Positions 10,495-20,978 of a stretch of DNA of 64,000 nt are shown piece by piece. Each line of letters begins with the position of its first letter. The first letter of the stretch is position 1. Origin of the DNA: Magicicada septendecula (lineage: Eukaryota > Arthropoda > Insecta > Hemiptera > Cicadidae); assembly GCA_034769895.1 (NCBI GenBank), contig CM068370.1:50229454-50293453 (forward strand), in the 5' to 3' direction. The notes under the pieces were generated by a model. That model searched no databases, had not been told where the DNA came from, and saw only the letters and a list, made by a program, of their open reading frames with translations. The translations under genes and the position numbers were made by a program.

Positions 10495-12828
10495 CTAATT
10501 TCCAAACACGCTCACCCCTACTACTCTCTTAAACAACAATCCATTATAAACTTGAAAATACTGACTATACTCTGATCTAATTAACTCATTTTCTAAACTC
10601 TCTATAACCTTACCTGACTTACCATCTGCTCTCTGCATGGTTTTGATGTCTCTCATTTCCTCTCCAAAAATCCTGTCCTCTCTACTGATCTGAAAAATTT
10701 CGATTTCCTTTAAATCCCTACCTGTTTTGTTGTCCAACATGTCAATCCTCGACAGAGTGTCCGGTACCTTATTCTCCGTTCCCTTGATATATTCCCACTC
10801 AAAATTATACTCCTGCAAAACAAGCACCCACCTGGTTAGACGGCAGTGATCAAGTTTACATGTGTTTAAAAATGACAAGGCTTTGTGGTCCATCCTAATT
10901 ACCGTGCGATTTCCTAGGATGTACGTTCTAAATTTCCCAACGGCGAATACTATGCTCAATAACTCTTTCTCCGTCATCGTATAGTTCTTCTCTGCCTGTA
11001 TTAACGATCTACTTGCAAATTCTATAGTCCTGTGTTCCTTTTCCTCGTCTTCTTGATATAATTCCGCACCTACGGCCACGTTACTTGCATCCGTTTGTAA
11101 ATACAACACTCTGTCAAAATCCGGGTGGTTCATCATTATCATTCTGCTGAATTTTCTTTTAATCTCTTCAAATGCTTTACGCTCTACTTCTCCCCACTTC
11201 CACTGTTTGGTTTTCTGTAGTACAGCGCTCAATCTTGCTGTTAGATCTGTGTAGTTTTGCTGAAATTTTCGATAGAAATTACATAGCCCCAGGAAACTTT
11301 GCAATTGCTTCACATTCCTCGGTTCAGGGAAACGCATAATAGATTCGACCTTGTCTGGGTTTGCTGAGATCCCTTCCGGTGTGATAATAAATCCTAAGAA
11401 ATTGATTTGTGTCTGCAAAAATGTTGACTTGTCCCAGTTTATTGTAAGTCCTCCTTCCTCCAGTCTAGATAATACATATTCTAAGTGATCTAAATGGTCC
11501 TCGAAAGTCCTGGATGCAATCAAAATATCGTCCACGTACACCGTCAAAAAATCTAAATCTTTGGGTCTCAATATTTTATCTAAACACTTTATAAAGCTGG
11601 CGACGCTGGTATTTAATCCGAAAGGTAGATGCCGAAACTGGTAATTCTTGCCATTAAACAAAAATGCTGTATACTTTCTACTCACCTCTGCTAACGGTAC
11701 CTGCCAATATCCAGCTGTGAGATCCAGCGATGTCATATACTTCACTCCACTGAACTTCTGGAAGATCTCATTGATCGGTTCTGGTGACTCTCGGTCGGGT
11801 ATTATAATCTGATTTATTCTCCTTGCATCCAAACATAACCGTACTCGTCCGTCCTTTTTAATTACTACCACTAGTGGATTAGAATAGTGCGATACTGACC
11901 TCTCTATAATTCCTGTTTCCATCATCCTGTCCAGTTCTCTCTGCACCGCTCGTCTTTTTGAGTAAGGGACAGGGTAGCTCCTTTGCATGAATGGTGCGTG
12001 TTCCCTTATCTGCAATACACACTCATACTCTCTTGCCCTTCCTGGAACATCAGCAAACACTCCCTTATACCGCTCTATCACCTGCCACAACGCTGCACGC
12101 TGGCCACTCCTTACCACCTCACCTTCACTACAAAATTCATCAGCCCTTAACTCCCACACTGCATTATTAATATTACTCTTTTCACCTTCAAACTCATCCA
12201 TATACTCCGCCTCTATACATGCATTTATTCTAGTATCTATACTATTCTCGCCTACACCCTTCTGTAGTATTTTCACTCCACTCGTTCTAACTTTGTCTAA
12301 TACCTGTTCAAAATTCACTCTTACCGACCGGTCACCCCCATCTAATTCTATCACCTTCTCCTTAAAATTTATAACAGCTTTTGTCCTTTGTAAAAAATCA
12401 TTACCCAGTATGACATCTAAACTTAAACCTCTTACTACCAAAAATGTGTTTACAAATTCTACATTGTTTATTAGAAAACTCAAATGTATCTGTTTCGTCA
12501 CTCTCTTGCTGCGTACACCCGTAACTCCTATCACCGTGACCCCTGCTACTGGCAAAACTGGAATATTTTTGTTAAACTCTCTTAATTCTATTAAAATGTT
12601 CTCTGCTATTACGGAAATCTCGCTACCCGTGTCTATCAATGTTCTATAAATTTTATTTTCTACTGTTACCTGAATTTCTGTCAGTCCGGCTCTCACCTCG
12701 CTTGTTGCATTGCTTTCTTCTTCCAGCAGGTCTGCTACAATATCTGCCTTGATTACGTTGCTGTGTATCTCCTCGACTGGTTGGACCTCCTGCGTTTTCC
12801 TGAACAGTGGTCGGGTCCTGGCTACCAC
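10495..12828 (-). CDS. pol: Element D pol: protease, reverse transcriptase, RNase H
   Basis: The 777-residue frame holds most Gypsy Pol enzymes. The aspartic protease has the active site LIDTGSE (D66-T67-G68) and the partner motif VILGNDF near 139-145. The reverse transcriptase runs from about 290 to 520, with GRVRLCLDARRIN, SLDLTAGYWQVPL, FGLNTSVASF and the catalytic YVDD at 431-434. RNase H follows, with LQTDAS (D580), MTEKELLSIVFA and RMDHKALSF (D647). It cleaves Gag-Pol, copies the element RNA and removes the RNA strand. The frame differs from the zinc-finger frame upstream, so expression would need a frameshift or a mutation intervened. It breaks near 10515, where the integrase continues in another frame. 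Confidence 0.93.
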   Translation of the reverse strand: MVARTRPLFRKTQEVQPVEEIHSNVIKADIVADLLEEESNATSEVRAGLTEIQVTVENKIYRTLIDTGSEISVIAENILIELREFNKNIPVLPVAGVTVIGVTGVRSKRVTKQIHLSFLINNVEFVNTFLVVRGLSLDVILGNDFLQRTKAVINFKEKVIELDGGDRSVRVNFEQVLDKVRTSGVKILQKGVGENSIDTRINACIEAEYMDEFEGEKSNINNAVWELRADEFCSEGEVVRSGQRAALWQVIERYKGVFADVPGRAREYECVLQIREHAPFMQRSYPVPYSKRRAVQRELDRMMETGIIERSVSHYSNPLVVVIKKDGRVRLCLDARRINQIIIPDRESPEPINEIFQKFSGVKYMTSLDLTAGYWQVPLAEVSRKYTAFLFNGKNYQFRHLPFGLNTSVASFIKCLDKILRPKDLDFLTVYVDDILIASRTFEDHLDHLEYVLSRLEEGGLTINWDKSTFLQTQINFLGFIITPEGISANPDKVESIMRFPEPRNVKQLQSFLGLCNFYRKFQQNYTDLTARLSAVLQKTKQWKWGEVERKAFEEIKRKFSRMIMMNHPDFDRVLYLQTDASNVAVGAELYQEDEEKEHRTIEFASRSLIQAEKNYTMTEKELLSIVFAVGKFRTYILGNRTVIRMDHKALSFLNTCKLDHCRLTRWVLVLQEYNFEWEYIKGTENKVPDTLSRIDMLDNKTGRDLKEIEIFQISREDRIFGEEMRDIKTMQRADGKSGKVIESLENELIRSEYSQYFQVYNGLLFKRVVGVSVFGN

Positions 12829-12836
12829 TGTTGATT

Positions 12837-13085
12837 CTAGTTTTCCTGCTGTTTGCTTGTGTTGGGGCTTCGATGTCCCTTAGTCGGTCCCTGGTTATTG
12901 TTTACTGCTTCTCTTGTGCTCGGTGCTTCTCTACCTTGTGGTTTATCCTGTTTCATCTCCTCTCTCCTCCATTGTACTTCTCTCGGTAGTCTACACTTGA
13001 AGCACTGTTGACGGGATGCATAATTCTCCTGTTGACACTTATAACATCTCCACTCACCTGATTTATAATGATAATTTTTATTCAT
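12837..13085 (-). CDS. gag: Element D Gag C-terminal RanBP2-type zinc finger
   Basis: This 82-residue frame overlaps the end of the Gag frame by 4 bases (the ATG at 13085 lies across the Gag stop). Residues 12-31 show W12-x-C14-x2-C17-x3-N21-x6-C28-x2-C31, the exact RanBP2-type zinc-finger pattern, followed by basic sequence. In element E the equivalent finger is in frame with Gag, so in D it has probably been separated by a frameshift. RanBP2 fingers in other proteins bind single-stranded RNA or ubiquitin. Here it sits where a Gag nucleocapsid CCHC knuckle would be, so RNA binding is the natural inference. Confidence 0.75.
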   Translation of the reverse strand: MNKNYHYKSGEWRCYKCQQENYASRQQCFKCRLPREVQWRREEMKQDKPQGREAPSTREAVNNNQGPTKGHRSPNTSKQQEN

Positions 13086-14566
13086 ATCATTATGTTCATT
13101 GTACTATTTCTTTTAGAACTATACTCTACGTGGTTATGTTTATAATCACCCGGTGGTAATCGCCTATTCACTTCCCTATCTCTAATGCTTTGTAAGATAT
13201 CAAGTAATTTCTCGACCTCACTTAAATTCTCTATTTCTTTAGTCATCAACGTTATTTGTACTTCCCTGGGTAGGTGTTTGCTAACGTATCTTACAAAGGA
13301 TTTAAAGGGAATTTGGGGTTCTAGATACTTGGCTTCGTTATATAATTTAGTTACATAAATTGTTATATTATTATTTGGGTAACTCCCAAAACTACCTGTT
13401 CCCATTATTCTACTTCTCAATGCTTCTTGTTCCTCTTCTAGCCAATATTTTCCCTTAAAGGCTTGTTCAAACATTTCATAACTGCCCCACTCTACTCTGT
13501 GTGCTTCCGCCCATACCGTTGCACTACCCTTAAAACATTTAATTATCTTTGTCAATTGTATCTCCCAATTACTGTTACTGAAATGGTGGTACTCCCTGGT
13601 TTGGTTGATAAATCGCATGGGGTGTATTGTTTGGTTTTCATAACTGAACAATTCTAATTCTATCTCATTGTAGAAATCTTTAGTAATGACAACCCTTTCC
13701 GTGGTTCCCGTTAATTTTTGGTTAATCTCCCCCTGTAACTCATTCTTCACCCTTGTTAAGTCACTCTCAACTAAGTTATATTTATCATGCACATCATTAT
13801 AATTTTGTATATGTAAACTATCTATTTCCTTAATTCTACTCTGTAATACACTTATTTTATCAGTTGTATTATTTTCATACTCAGATATTGTGTTATCTAT
13901 TGTTTGAATGCTTCTTGTTAGGTCTACTACATTTGATTCACGCTGTTCTAATTTGTTTTGTAAAACATGGGTTCTCAATTCTAATTGCTTATCTACCTCA
14001 TTCTTAGTCTTAATTTCTAACTGTTCTACTGTCGCTACATATTTTATTTCTATTTCTCTATTCTGCGTTTCTATCTGGTTTTGAATTGTTTCGTTAATCT
14101 GATTGACTTTATCGTCTAAATTACTTATCTTAGTATTAACTTGCTCATTTACAGTTTCTGTTTGTCTTTTAACATCATCACATTGTGTCTCTATCTCATT
14201 AATTTTCTTGTCAACATCAAAATTTCGTTTGTGCATTTCATTTTTTAATTCTTCAAATTTCTCCTCTACTTGATTTAATTTTACATTTTGAAAATTACTT
14301 TGTTTCTTTAGTTTGTTTAATTTGGTATCAAAACTGTCAAACTTTACATTAAATTTAATATTCATCTGGTTAAACTTTTCATCAAATTTTTCAACAATCT
14401 GTTCTCTTAATTGGCTATTTTGTGTTTTTATTATTAATTGAAATAAGTCTTCCAATGACACCTTATTACTGATTGCTATAGGTGTCGAGTTGGCACTTAT
14501 TTCGTTCAATATAATCGATTCTGTATCTGTGTTGTTCATCTCTACGCTTTCATTATTTTCTGCCAT
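13082..14566 (-). CDS. gag: Element D Gag
   Basis: 494 residues. Residues 1-50 are acidic and polar; about 55-275 is a long coiled coil rich in K, E, N, Q and I/L heptads (KFDEKFNQ, NQIETQNREI). About 290-460 resembles a Gypsy capsid: HPMRFINQ, NWEIQLTKIIKCFKGSA, WAEAHRVEWGSY, YWLEEEQEALRSRIMG, FKSFVRYVSKHLPREVQ. The capsid part aligns by eye with element E. The long coiled coil ahead of the capsid is unusual for insect Gypsy Gag, and its N-terminal part is shared with the pol-less elements F and G. The start at 14566 is the first ATG after the primer-binding site, 175 bp away. Confidence 0.85.
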   Translation of the reverse strand: MAENNESVEMNNTDTESIILNEISANSTPIAISNKVSLEDLFQLIIKTQNSQLREQIVEKFDEKFNQMNIKFNVKFDSFDTKLNKLKKQSNFQNVKLNQVEEKFEELKNEMHKRNFDVDKKINEIETQCDDVKRQTETVNEQVNTKISNLDDKVNQINETIQNQIETQNREIEIKYVATVEQLEIKTKNEVDKQLELRTHVLQNKLEQRESNVVDLTRSIQTIDNTISEYENNTTDKISVLQSRIKEIDSLHIQNYNDVHDKYNLVESDLTRVKNELQGEINQKLTGTTERVVITKDFYNEIELELFSYENQTIHPMRFINQTREYHHFSNSNWEIQLTKIIKCFKGSATVWAEAHRVEWGSYEMFEQAFKGKYWLEEEQEALRSRIMGTGSFGSYPNNNITIYVTKLYNEAKYLEPQIPFKSFVRYVSKHLPREVQITLMTKEIENLSEVEKLLDILQSIRDREVNRRLPPGDYKHNHVEYSSKRNSTMNIMI

Positions 14567-14740
14567 TTTGATAAAATTTTATTCTAACACTAAAATAACT
14601 ATTGGATTGCAATTGTCGTTTGTATGTTTTCATTTGTCAACATAACCTACATAACCTCTCATGTATTACGTTATGAATTATTTTGCCACTCTCTTTGTCT
14701 CTGAATCTGGCTTATTTTATATAAAATAATTTTATATAAA

Positions 14741-14759
14741 GTCCAATGTTCGGGGGCCA
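14741..14759 (-). promoter_or_regulatory. Element D primer-binding site
   Basis: Minus strand TGGCCCCCGAACATTGGAC, two bases after the LTR end (..GCTACA). It matches the start of the tRNA-Lys(UUU) type site TGGCGCCCGAACAGGGAC with a few changes. The same site type occurs in E, F and G. Confidence 0.7.
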
Positions 14760-14761
14760 AT

Positions 14762-15985
14762 TGTAGCTTTCTACTTTTTTATATGTATTTATTTTTACTA
14801 ATATATAATAAAGCACATGTACTTACCATAACACTCCTGGTATAAGCACGTGGTTCATACCCAACATGAATTTCCTCTCTAAGGGCCAGCGAATTCACAC
14901 TCAGCGAGATTCAGAAACATTGAGGTTATCGAAATAATAACTCTGATTACCATTTGGATGCCATAAACTTGTTCTTTAATTTTTCCAAATTAGATTTATA
15001 ATACTGAATAACAACCCAAAGATGGCGTCACATATAAATACAAAAAACAAAATGGCGTCTACATTTTCTTACGCCCCTATTTATTAATCATTACTTTCCA
15101 TTACTGTGAAGCTTAAACCTACCCTAAATTTGATTCTAGCTGCAGCTTTAATAACATGTGATTGATTTAATTCAATGTTTTGTATATCTCACAAACCAAT
15201 GCCCTGATATTTTATTGTAAGGGCCAGTTGTTCACTCCCACATGCTCACACACACACACACACACACACTATCACAGATACATTTTATTTGGTTTATTTC
15301 AATTTGAGCTCATTAAGGTATAAAGATATGGTTATTATTTTTGACTTCTCTGAATGTGGACGCTGGTAGCTCCGCCGTTGGTGTCAGATCCTCCGTATTA
15401 AAATGGCAGGTGGTCGCCGCATGTCCCTCGTCGATTTATTTTGATAGCACTGATTCTACGTTTCATATTTAAATAATAATTTGCTAGTTTTAGTCTTTGA
15501 AGATTTACTGTTACATTTTTATTATCAATACTAATTTGTCTAAAACACTTCTGGTTAAAACTACGCCAACAGCGATGTAAGCTGTTGACACTCTGATGTG
15601 CTGTGTGGAACTGAGAACTGGTTATATGCAAAATTTGCGTACGTATTAGTACATCTGATGTCACCATCTTTTGTTCTCTTGGCCAACGCCTTGTTTCATA
15701 CGCTATTGTTTATGCGTCATTGTCGTTTATTAATGACGACACAGCCTTGTGAACCAATAAAAATTGTTATTAAAGTCTTTCTCCACTTACACCGCCAATA
15801 TCTCTGCTCGGTTTCGCCCGTCCACCGGTGACCTTGGAATTATTCTCCTCTTACTGAATATGCGTTGTTTGTGCATACATAGGGACAATGGACCTAACCA
15901 TACTTTATATAACATGAATACAATAAAACATTATGAAACATCCTCAAACCCCATAATTAAGATAACGGGCCTTAATGTACCGTTA
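14762..15985 (-). repeat. Element D 5' LTR
   Basis: Bounded below by TGTAGC (reverse complement of ..GCTACA) next to the primer-binding site. Its upper edge is inferred near 15985, where minus-strand sequence TTAACGGTACA resembles the LTR start TGTAACGGTACA of element E. A (CA)n run lies at 15247-15269. The short frame at 15398-15667 shows no family features and is treated as chance. No second copy of this LTR is in the window. Confidence 0.55.
15247..15269. repeat. (CA)n microsatellite
   Basis: About 11 CA dinucleotides inside the LTR of element D. Confidence 0.95.
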
Positions 15986-17087
15986 AAACCTTAGGGTTCT
16001 TCTCCAGGGTTTTACAGATGAACACAGCTGCAGAAAGGATTATCTGGATTTGAATTTCGAAATAATTACGCTAACACAAAATTTTCGGATTCTAATAAAT
16101 TATCTTTCTTTTTTATTAAGCACTCATATCATTATCTTTACTTTATGCACTCATAATACAACAGGTTATTATATTATTTATGGCTCTACCTTTTCTTGTG
16201 GTTATCAATAAATTACAAATAATTATCAATCAAAAACAAGTATACATCAAAAAACTTTCCTTAACTATTTCTGAATTAACTATAATGACTTCTATTTAAT
16301 GAATTCTATTTAATGAACCAGTACTCCTTTTATATCTTTTCCCCCCTTTACTCTATTTTATAAAAACCCCTTTCCCTTAGAGATCTCTTATTAATTAATC
16401 TTGTTTAACCATTTAGCTAGGATGAATTATACTTCAATAAGTTTTAAATGATTTTATAATGGAAAGTCAGTCGATACTTAACGAGGGATGCTCTCCGCTG
16501 TTGCACTATTGCGACGAATTCGCTCCTTTTGGTTGACACACCGTAAATTTGTTTTCACTGTTTAATTTTGACACTGTTATTGAATGGTTAGGATCACATA
16601 CTTCACTGTCTTTTTAAACTCTCTTGACAATATAATTTTTTCATTGGCCGACGTAACTTTTGCTCGAGCACTGGGATGGTTAATTGGCTAGCCGCGCGGC
16701 CATGAGTTGCAGTAGAACTAACTCATTACTGTGCTAAGGCGGTAATGCACGGAGAAAATCTGGTCACGTGATCACCAGTCTGCGCTCCAATTGGTGCTTT
16801 TTTAAAAGGCGCTATAAGACAGGCATAGAGTTTGGCAACATTTTGCCGCCTGGTGAAATACATGACTAGGCGTCATTTTCTCCGTGATTCACGGCTGCCA
16901 CAAAACTGTATGTAGTTGCGTAATGTGTCCGGCCCGTCTGAGTCTAAAGACAAAACACAGACGCATTGTTTTGTAATAACACTGCATGTGATTGATGAAA
17001 TCGAGGTTCCAAAAAGGTGAACGCTGGCTACATAGGGATTACAGTCTTTAAAATGTTACTTTGGACATACAATTCTGTACCGTTACA
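15986..17087 (-). repeat. Element E 3' LTR
   Basis: Repeats 24928-27047 (without the PLE), starting at CCTTAGGGTT and ending in minus-strand terminus TGTAACGGTACAGAATTG at 17087. About 1.10 kb remain of about 1.14 kb; the TG..CA-type lower end is missing. It gives the empty-site sequence for the PLE insertion (near 16309-16320). Confidence 0.9.
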
Positions 17088-17135
17088 ATACCCCTCCAAT
17101 GAGAGGTTTTGTGCTGAAGCATAAAAACTCTCATT
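17088..17135 (-). promoter_or_regulatory. Polypurine tract and adjacent hairpin, element E
   Basis: 17088-17096 reads GGAGGGGTAT on the minus strand directly before the LTR: the polypurine tract that primes plus-strand DNA. Next to it, 17098-17135 is a hairpin, AATGAGAGGTTTTGTGC then a CTGA-type loop then the pairing GCATAAAAACTCTCATT. The same hairpin occurs beside the tract in F and G. Confidence 0.75.
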
Positions 17136-19606
17136 GCCTAAAACCTAAGAGGATCAGTGAAGATATGGCGCCACCACCCCCCTGAACTCTCTACTAAAAT
17201 CATGGGTATTTACCCCCCTAGTCCGGTGACTGTGGCTGTACCCATCCGACCTTACTGGACTTCTCTGCTCGAGATCCCAACACCATAAAATCAGATAGGC
17301 GCCCGCCACAGTATCGCCTGACCCTATAACATTCAATTAAAAGATTAACAAGCGGCCTTCCATTTCTCCATATCCCACACTGATTTGTTTCCTCGTAGCC
17401 GTACTGGTTCATGTTTATACAAAGTACTGGTTCTTCCTTGAATTTGTAATTACATATAGCAATACAAACTTACTGTCTGCTTACATTTATTGAGTACATA
17501 AAAAACATATACCAGTTATATATTGGTAATTTTACTCCCCTAACAAAACATTATTCCCCACCAAAAGTACAAGTAGATTACATCGAATATAAATGAATCA
17601 GCATCAACATTGGTTTCCATCAACTCTATAACTGGTCTTCATAAAATACAATGTCCACCTGGCCACATAAACTTATGGTATACTTACAGCTAAATCATAT
17701 AAATTCCATACAAATTGAATAATGTTCGCAGTACACTATTACCTCTCCAAAATAACACATTGATTATACAAAATAGCAGTAAATAATAACAATCATGACT
17801 AAGAAATACAAGTTGTATCCTCAAGAATACCTTATCCCTAACTCCTATATACATTTTTTTTTTTTACTACTACCCCCCTTTAAATCCCTTAACCCCTGAT
17901 ACCCGTTACATTTTACTGTGTTCAGCACTAGGCTTCTTGACCGTAGCCAGCCTCATCCTAGCCGTAAACCACATCTCCCTCGTGACCTGTAACTGGGTCA
18001 CCCCCATCCACACTCACTATTACCCCCCTGGACTGTAGCGCCCAGTTGCTTCCACAAGGACTGATGCGGAAGGGGTGGACATTTTTTCTTTTATTCCACC
18101 CCCATCCTTGCTTCGGCGTTACAAAAAAAACTTCAGTAACATACTAACAATGATTGATACGCCCCTAATGGACTACCACCCCTACATGGGTGAAAATAGC
18201 CCTGTTCCAAAAATTGGTAGATTCCCCCAAAAATAACCCCCCTACTAAATCTAACAAACCACCGGGTTAACAAAACAAAAACAAACCACAAGCCGGTTAT
18301 AAAACAAGTAAAATTTATGATTTGTCACAATTAACTACTTTCACGGTCATGATCCGGTGAGGTCATGACCGCACTTAGGTGGGGAATCTACAGTTAAACA
18401 TAAAACATAGATTGACATTTATAAAGGTTTACATGAACAGTTATATGCACATCTTATTTTACAAACACTATCTTGGCCTAAATATTTTTAATTATTTTTA
18501 CCCAAAATTTCCTTCAACTTTCATCAGTTTTTATTTCATTTATCATTACAGTTAAACTCAAATCAAAATAAAGTTAAACGCATCACTAACATTCACACTT
18601 TTAAGTTAATCCAAAGCCACCTCAAATTTAATTTAGTGTCTTCATATGTTCAAAACAATTTCAATTATTTTAAGTTCCTTTTTCAAAATAATTCTAGTTA
18701 GTTTAAAGTTTAGTTTCTCCTTTTACAAGCATTACATCATTTGTTTCAAATCTCTCCTTAACTTCCTCCATAATCACATTCTAAATACCATTTATCTCTA
18801 CTCATAACCTAACATAGCAGGTACCACAAAATAATAATTTAACCTTTTGGTTAGAGGGTTGTATGTTTCATTTTAGAATTTTTTCCACAAATTATTTTTT
18901 CTCAAACTACCTGTAAATAGGTTATGTATTATGTGTACAGGATAATAGTATACAGGGATGCGATTGAAAATGAACAGAACCCCTACATGAATGAATGTAA
19001 ACAAAACCCTTTTGACCGCACTAAATTTCTTGTATGTCCCCTTTTCCGGATATATATAAAAAAACAAACCCCATCCGCTAATCTACGACCCCATCACTAT
19101 ATAACATTATCCAGTTAGACTATACGGAAATTTATTATTTCGATTTGTTACCTCAGCCACAAAACTTCTTTACTACCCTCATGTTAAGGGATGAGTTCAC
19201 AATCTGCAAATAACACCAGTTTTTTTAATTTGAGGATTACCTTAATGTATTATACTTTAGAATTAAGGCAATCAAAGGTCCGAAAGGGTGTGCCAATTTA
19301 TGTACCTATTTTTGTTTTTTCTACTGGGAGGGTTGGGAAGATCGGGAAGATGAAAAGGACAAGGATCACTGAAAGGTCAAGAGCTAGGACTAAAGGTAAG
19401 GACAAGGCTCCCTCCGAAAATAAGGATAAATGGAGAAAACCAAGGCTCGCGTGGGCAGGGGCGCGTCCCTGAAGTAGACGAACCCCACTGGGACTGTGGG
19501 GAACATCTACCCGCTACCAGTTACTGTTTTATATTTTATATAAAATTCCTAGTTTTATAGTTATATAGTTTATATACAATTACAAGATTTATTTTGTTAT
19601 TTTATT
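17136..19606 (-). other. Element E 3' non-coding region
   Basis: About 2.5 kb between the integrase stop and the polypurine tract, with no credible ORF. Blocks recur in other elements: the segment near 17150-17300 (GAGATCCCAACACC) in F at about 33700-33910 and G at about 57360-57580; the CTTGCTTCGGCGTTAC block near 18108 in F (34490, with one change) and in the palindrome arms (3212). No env-like gene was found. Confidence 0.75.
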
Positions 19607-20560
19607 TTAACCAATACTTTTTAAATTGGTGGCGTTATGGGTACCCACCATTTCCCCCATCATGTGATTTCGTAAAATGTAGGCATTATCCATTTTAATT
19701 TTGACTACTTCATACGGTCCTTCATATAACAAAAAGAATTTCTTAATCTCTTTATCCTGTGCACTTGATAAATCATGTCTTCTCACTAATACCAACTGAC
19801 CCACCTCATACTTAGCCCACTTACCTTTAGCATCATGAAGCAGTTTTCTTCTTTCTCCCTTAGTTAACAAGTTTTCATTGGCGAGTTTAAGTTTTACTTC
19901 CAGATCTCGGGTGTTGCTCTCCGGTGGAAAGTTGAACAGCTGTTCCAGAATCCTAGGTGGACGTGTTCCCTTGACTAACTCGTATGGTGTGAACCCAGTT
20001 GATTCATGGGTGGTACAATTTAACCATTCTTCAATTCTCCCCACATATGCTGGCCATTCACTGTGCTTAGCATGGCAATACGCCCGAAAAATTCTCCCTA
20101 ATTCTCGCATGACCCTTTCAGCTTGGTTCGACTGAGGATGGTATACCGCCATGTGTTTAGGTATGATGCCTTCCCAACCCAAAGTTTGTCGCCATATTCC
20201 GCTAACAAATTGGGGTCCATGATCAGATAGTATTATTTTGGGTTTTCCAGTTTTAATCATATAATCCTTTGTTATTTTTTCACTTAATACTTTACTGGTT
20301 GCCCTTTTTACACTATATAATCTTACAAATTTCGTGAATGTATCTAATACCACAAAAATTTGCATCACGCCTCCCCTTCCCTTTGGTAGAGGGCCAAACA
20401 AATCCACCGCAAATAAATCAAAAGGCTTTTCGACTGTAATGCACCGCATTTCTCCCTCTAATCGATAATTAACTACTTTTGACTTTTGACATAAATCGCA
20501 CCCCCGGAGTAAAGTTCTAACCCTCCGTTCCATATTTTTAAATAAGCATGATTCTTTCAA
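19607..20560 (-). CDS. Element E integrase
   Basis: 317-residue frame covering most of a Gypsy integrase. Order: remainder of the N-terminal zinc region (GCDLCQKSK), DDE core with AVDLFGPLP, LSDHGPQF and QSNQAERVMREL (both Asp and the Glu present), and C-terminal domain (KYEVGQLVLVRRHD, FFLLYEGPYEV), ending MVGTHNATNLKSIG. It joins the DNA copy to the host chromosome. The zinc-binding histidine expected just upstream (position of CHLRYGH in D) reads as Asp in E (CDFRYGH, near 20600). The frame begins inside the domain and is separated by a frameshift from RNase H, so it is not a complete Pol product. Confidence 0.88.
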   Translation of the reverse strand: MKESCLFKNMERRVRTLLRGCDLCQKSKVVNYRLEGEMRCITVEKPFDLFAVDLFGPLPKGRGGVMQIFVVLDTFTKFVRLYSVKRATSKVLSEKITKDYMIKTGKPKIILSDHGPQFVSGIWRQTLGWEGIIPKHMAVYHPQSNQAERVMRELGRIFRAYCHAKHSEWPAYVGRIEEWLNCTTHESTGFTPYELVKGTRPPRILEQLFNFPPESNTRDLEVKLKLANENLLTKGERRKLLHDAKGKWAKYEVGQLVLVRRHDLSSAQDKEIKKFFLLYEGPYEVVKIKMDNAYILRNHMMGEMVGTHNATNLKSIG

Positions 20561-20978
20561 TACATTTACACATTTCCTAGCACCGAAATGCCCATACCGA
20601 AAATCACAGTCCTATATTATCTTATCTACCAACCCTTCCGGTATAACTAACCTCCACTCACGCTCTCCCCCTCTACTTTCTTAAACAAACTCCCTTGATA
20701 GATCTGAAAATATCGGCTATACCCTGACTCATCTGAATCGGACTCTAAGCTAGTTATTATTTTATTCAATTTAATATCTATCCTCTGCATGCTATTAATA
20801 TCTTTCAATTCCTCCCCAAACAATCTATCTTCCCTACTAAGTCTAAAGATTTCTATTTCTTTTAATCCCTCCCTGTTCTCATTCCCTCTGTATCTACCCT
20901 GGACAAAGTATCAGGTATCTTGTTTTCCACCCCTTTTATATACTCCCAAGTAAAATTATACTCTTGTAACGCTAGCAC

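Larger units (their letters stand above)
9460..15985 (-). mobile_element. Element D: Ty3/Gypsy-type LTR retrotransposon (3' end missing)
   Basis: In minus-strand order: LTR (15985-14762), primer-binding site (14759-14741), gag (14566-13082), zinc-finger frame (13085-12837), protease-RT-RNase H (12828-10495), integrase pieces (10494-9469). Integrase after RNase H is the Gypsy order. No 3' LTR or polypurine tract follows: the PLE fragment at 9254-9450 takes its place. Several frameshifts in the integrase make it inactive. It is closely related to element E at protein level (same Gag fold, zinc finger and integrase). Confidence 0.88.

Noticed and set aside
11987-12649. 220-codon plus-strand frame
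   Set aside because: Exact antisense shadow of the protease-RT gene of element D.
15398-15994. Several 76-89 codon frames near 15.4-16.0 kb
   Set aside because: They lie in LTR sequence on both strands, overlap one another and show no family features.
19191-19472. 93-codon basic plus-strand frame (KMKRTRITERSRARTKGK)
   Set aside because: It is antisense within the 3' non-coding region of element E. The basic composition comes from a purine-rich stretch, and no equivalent frame was seen in F or G.
17136-19606. env gene in the 2.5-kb region between integrase and LTR of element E
   Set aside because: No long frame, signal peptide or transmembrane pattern on the coding strand. D, F and G show none either.
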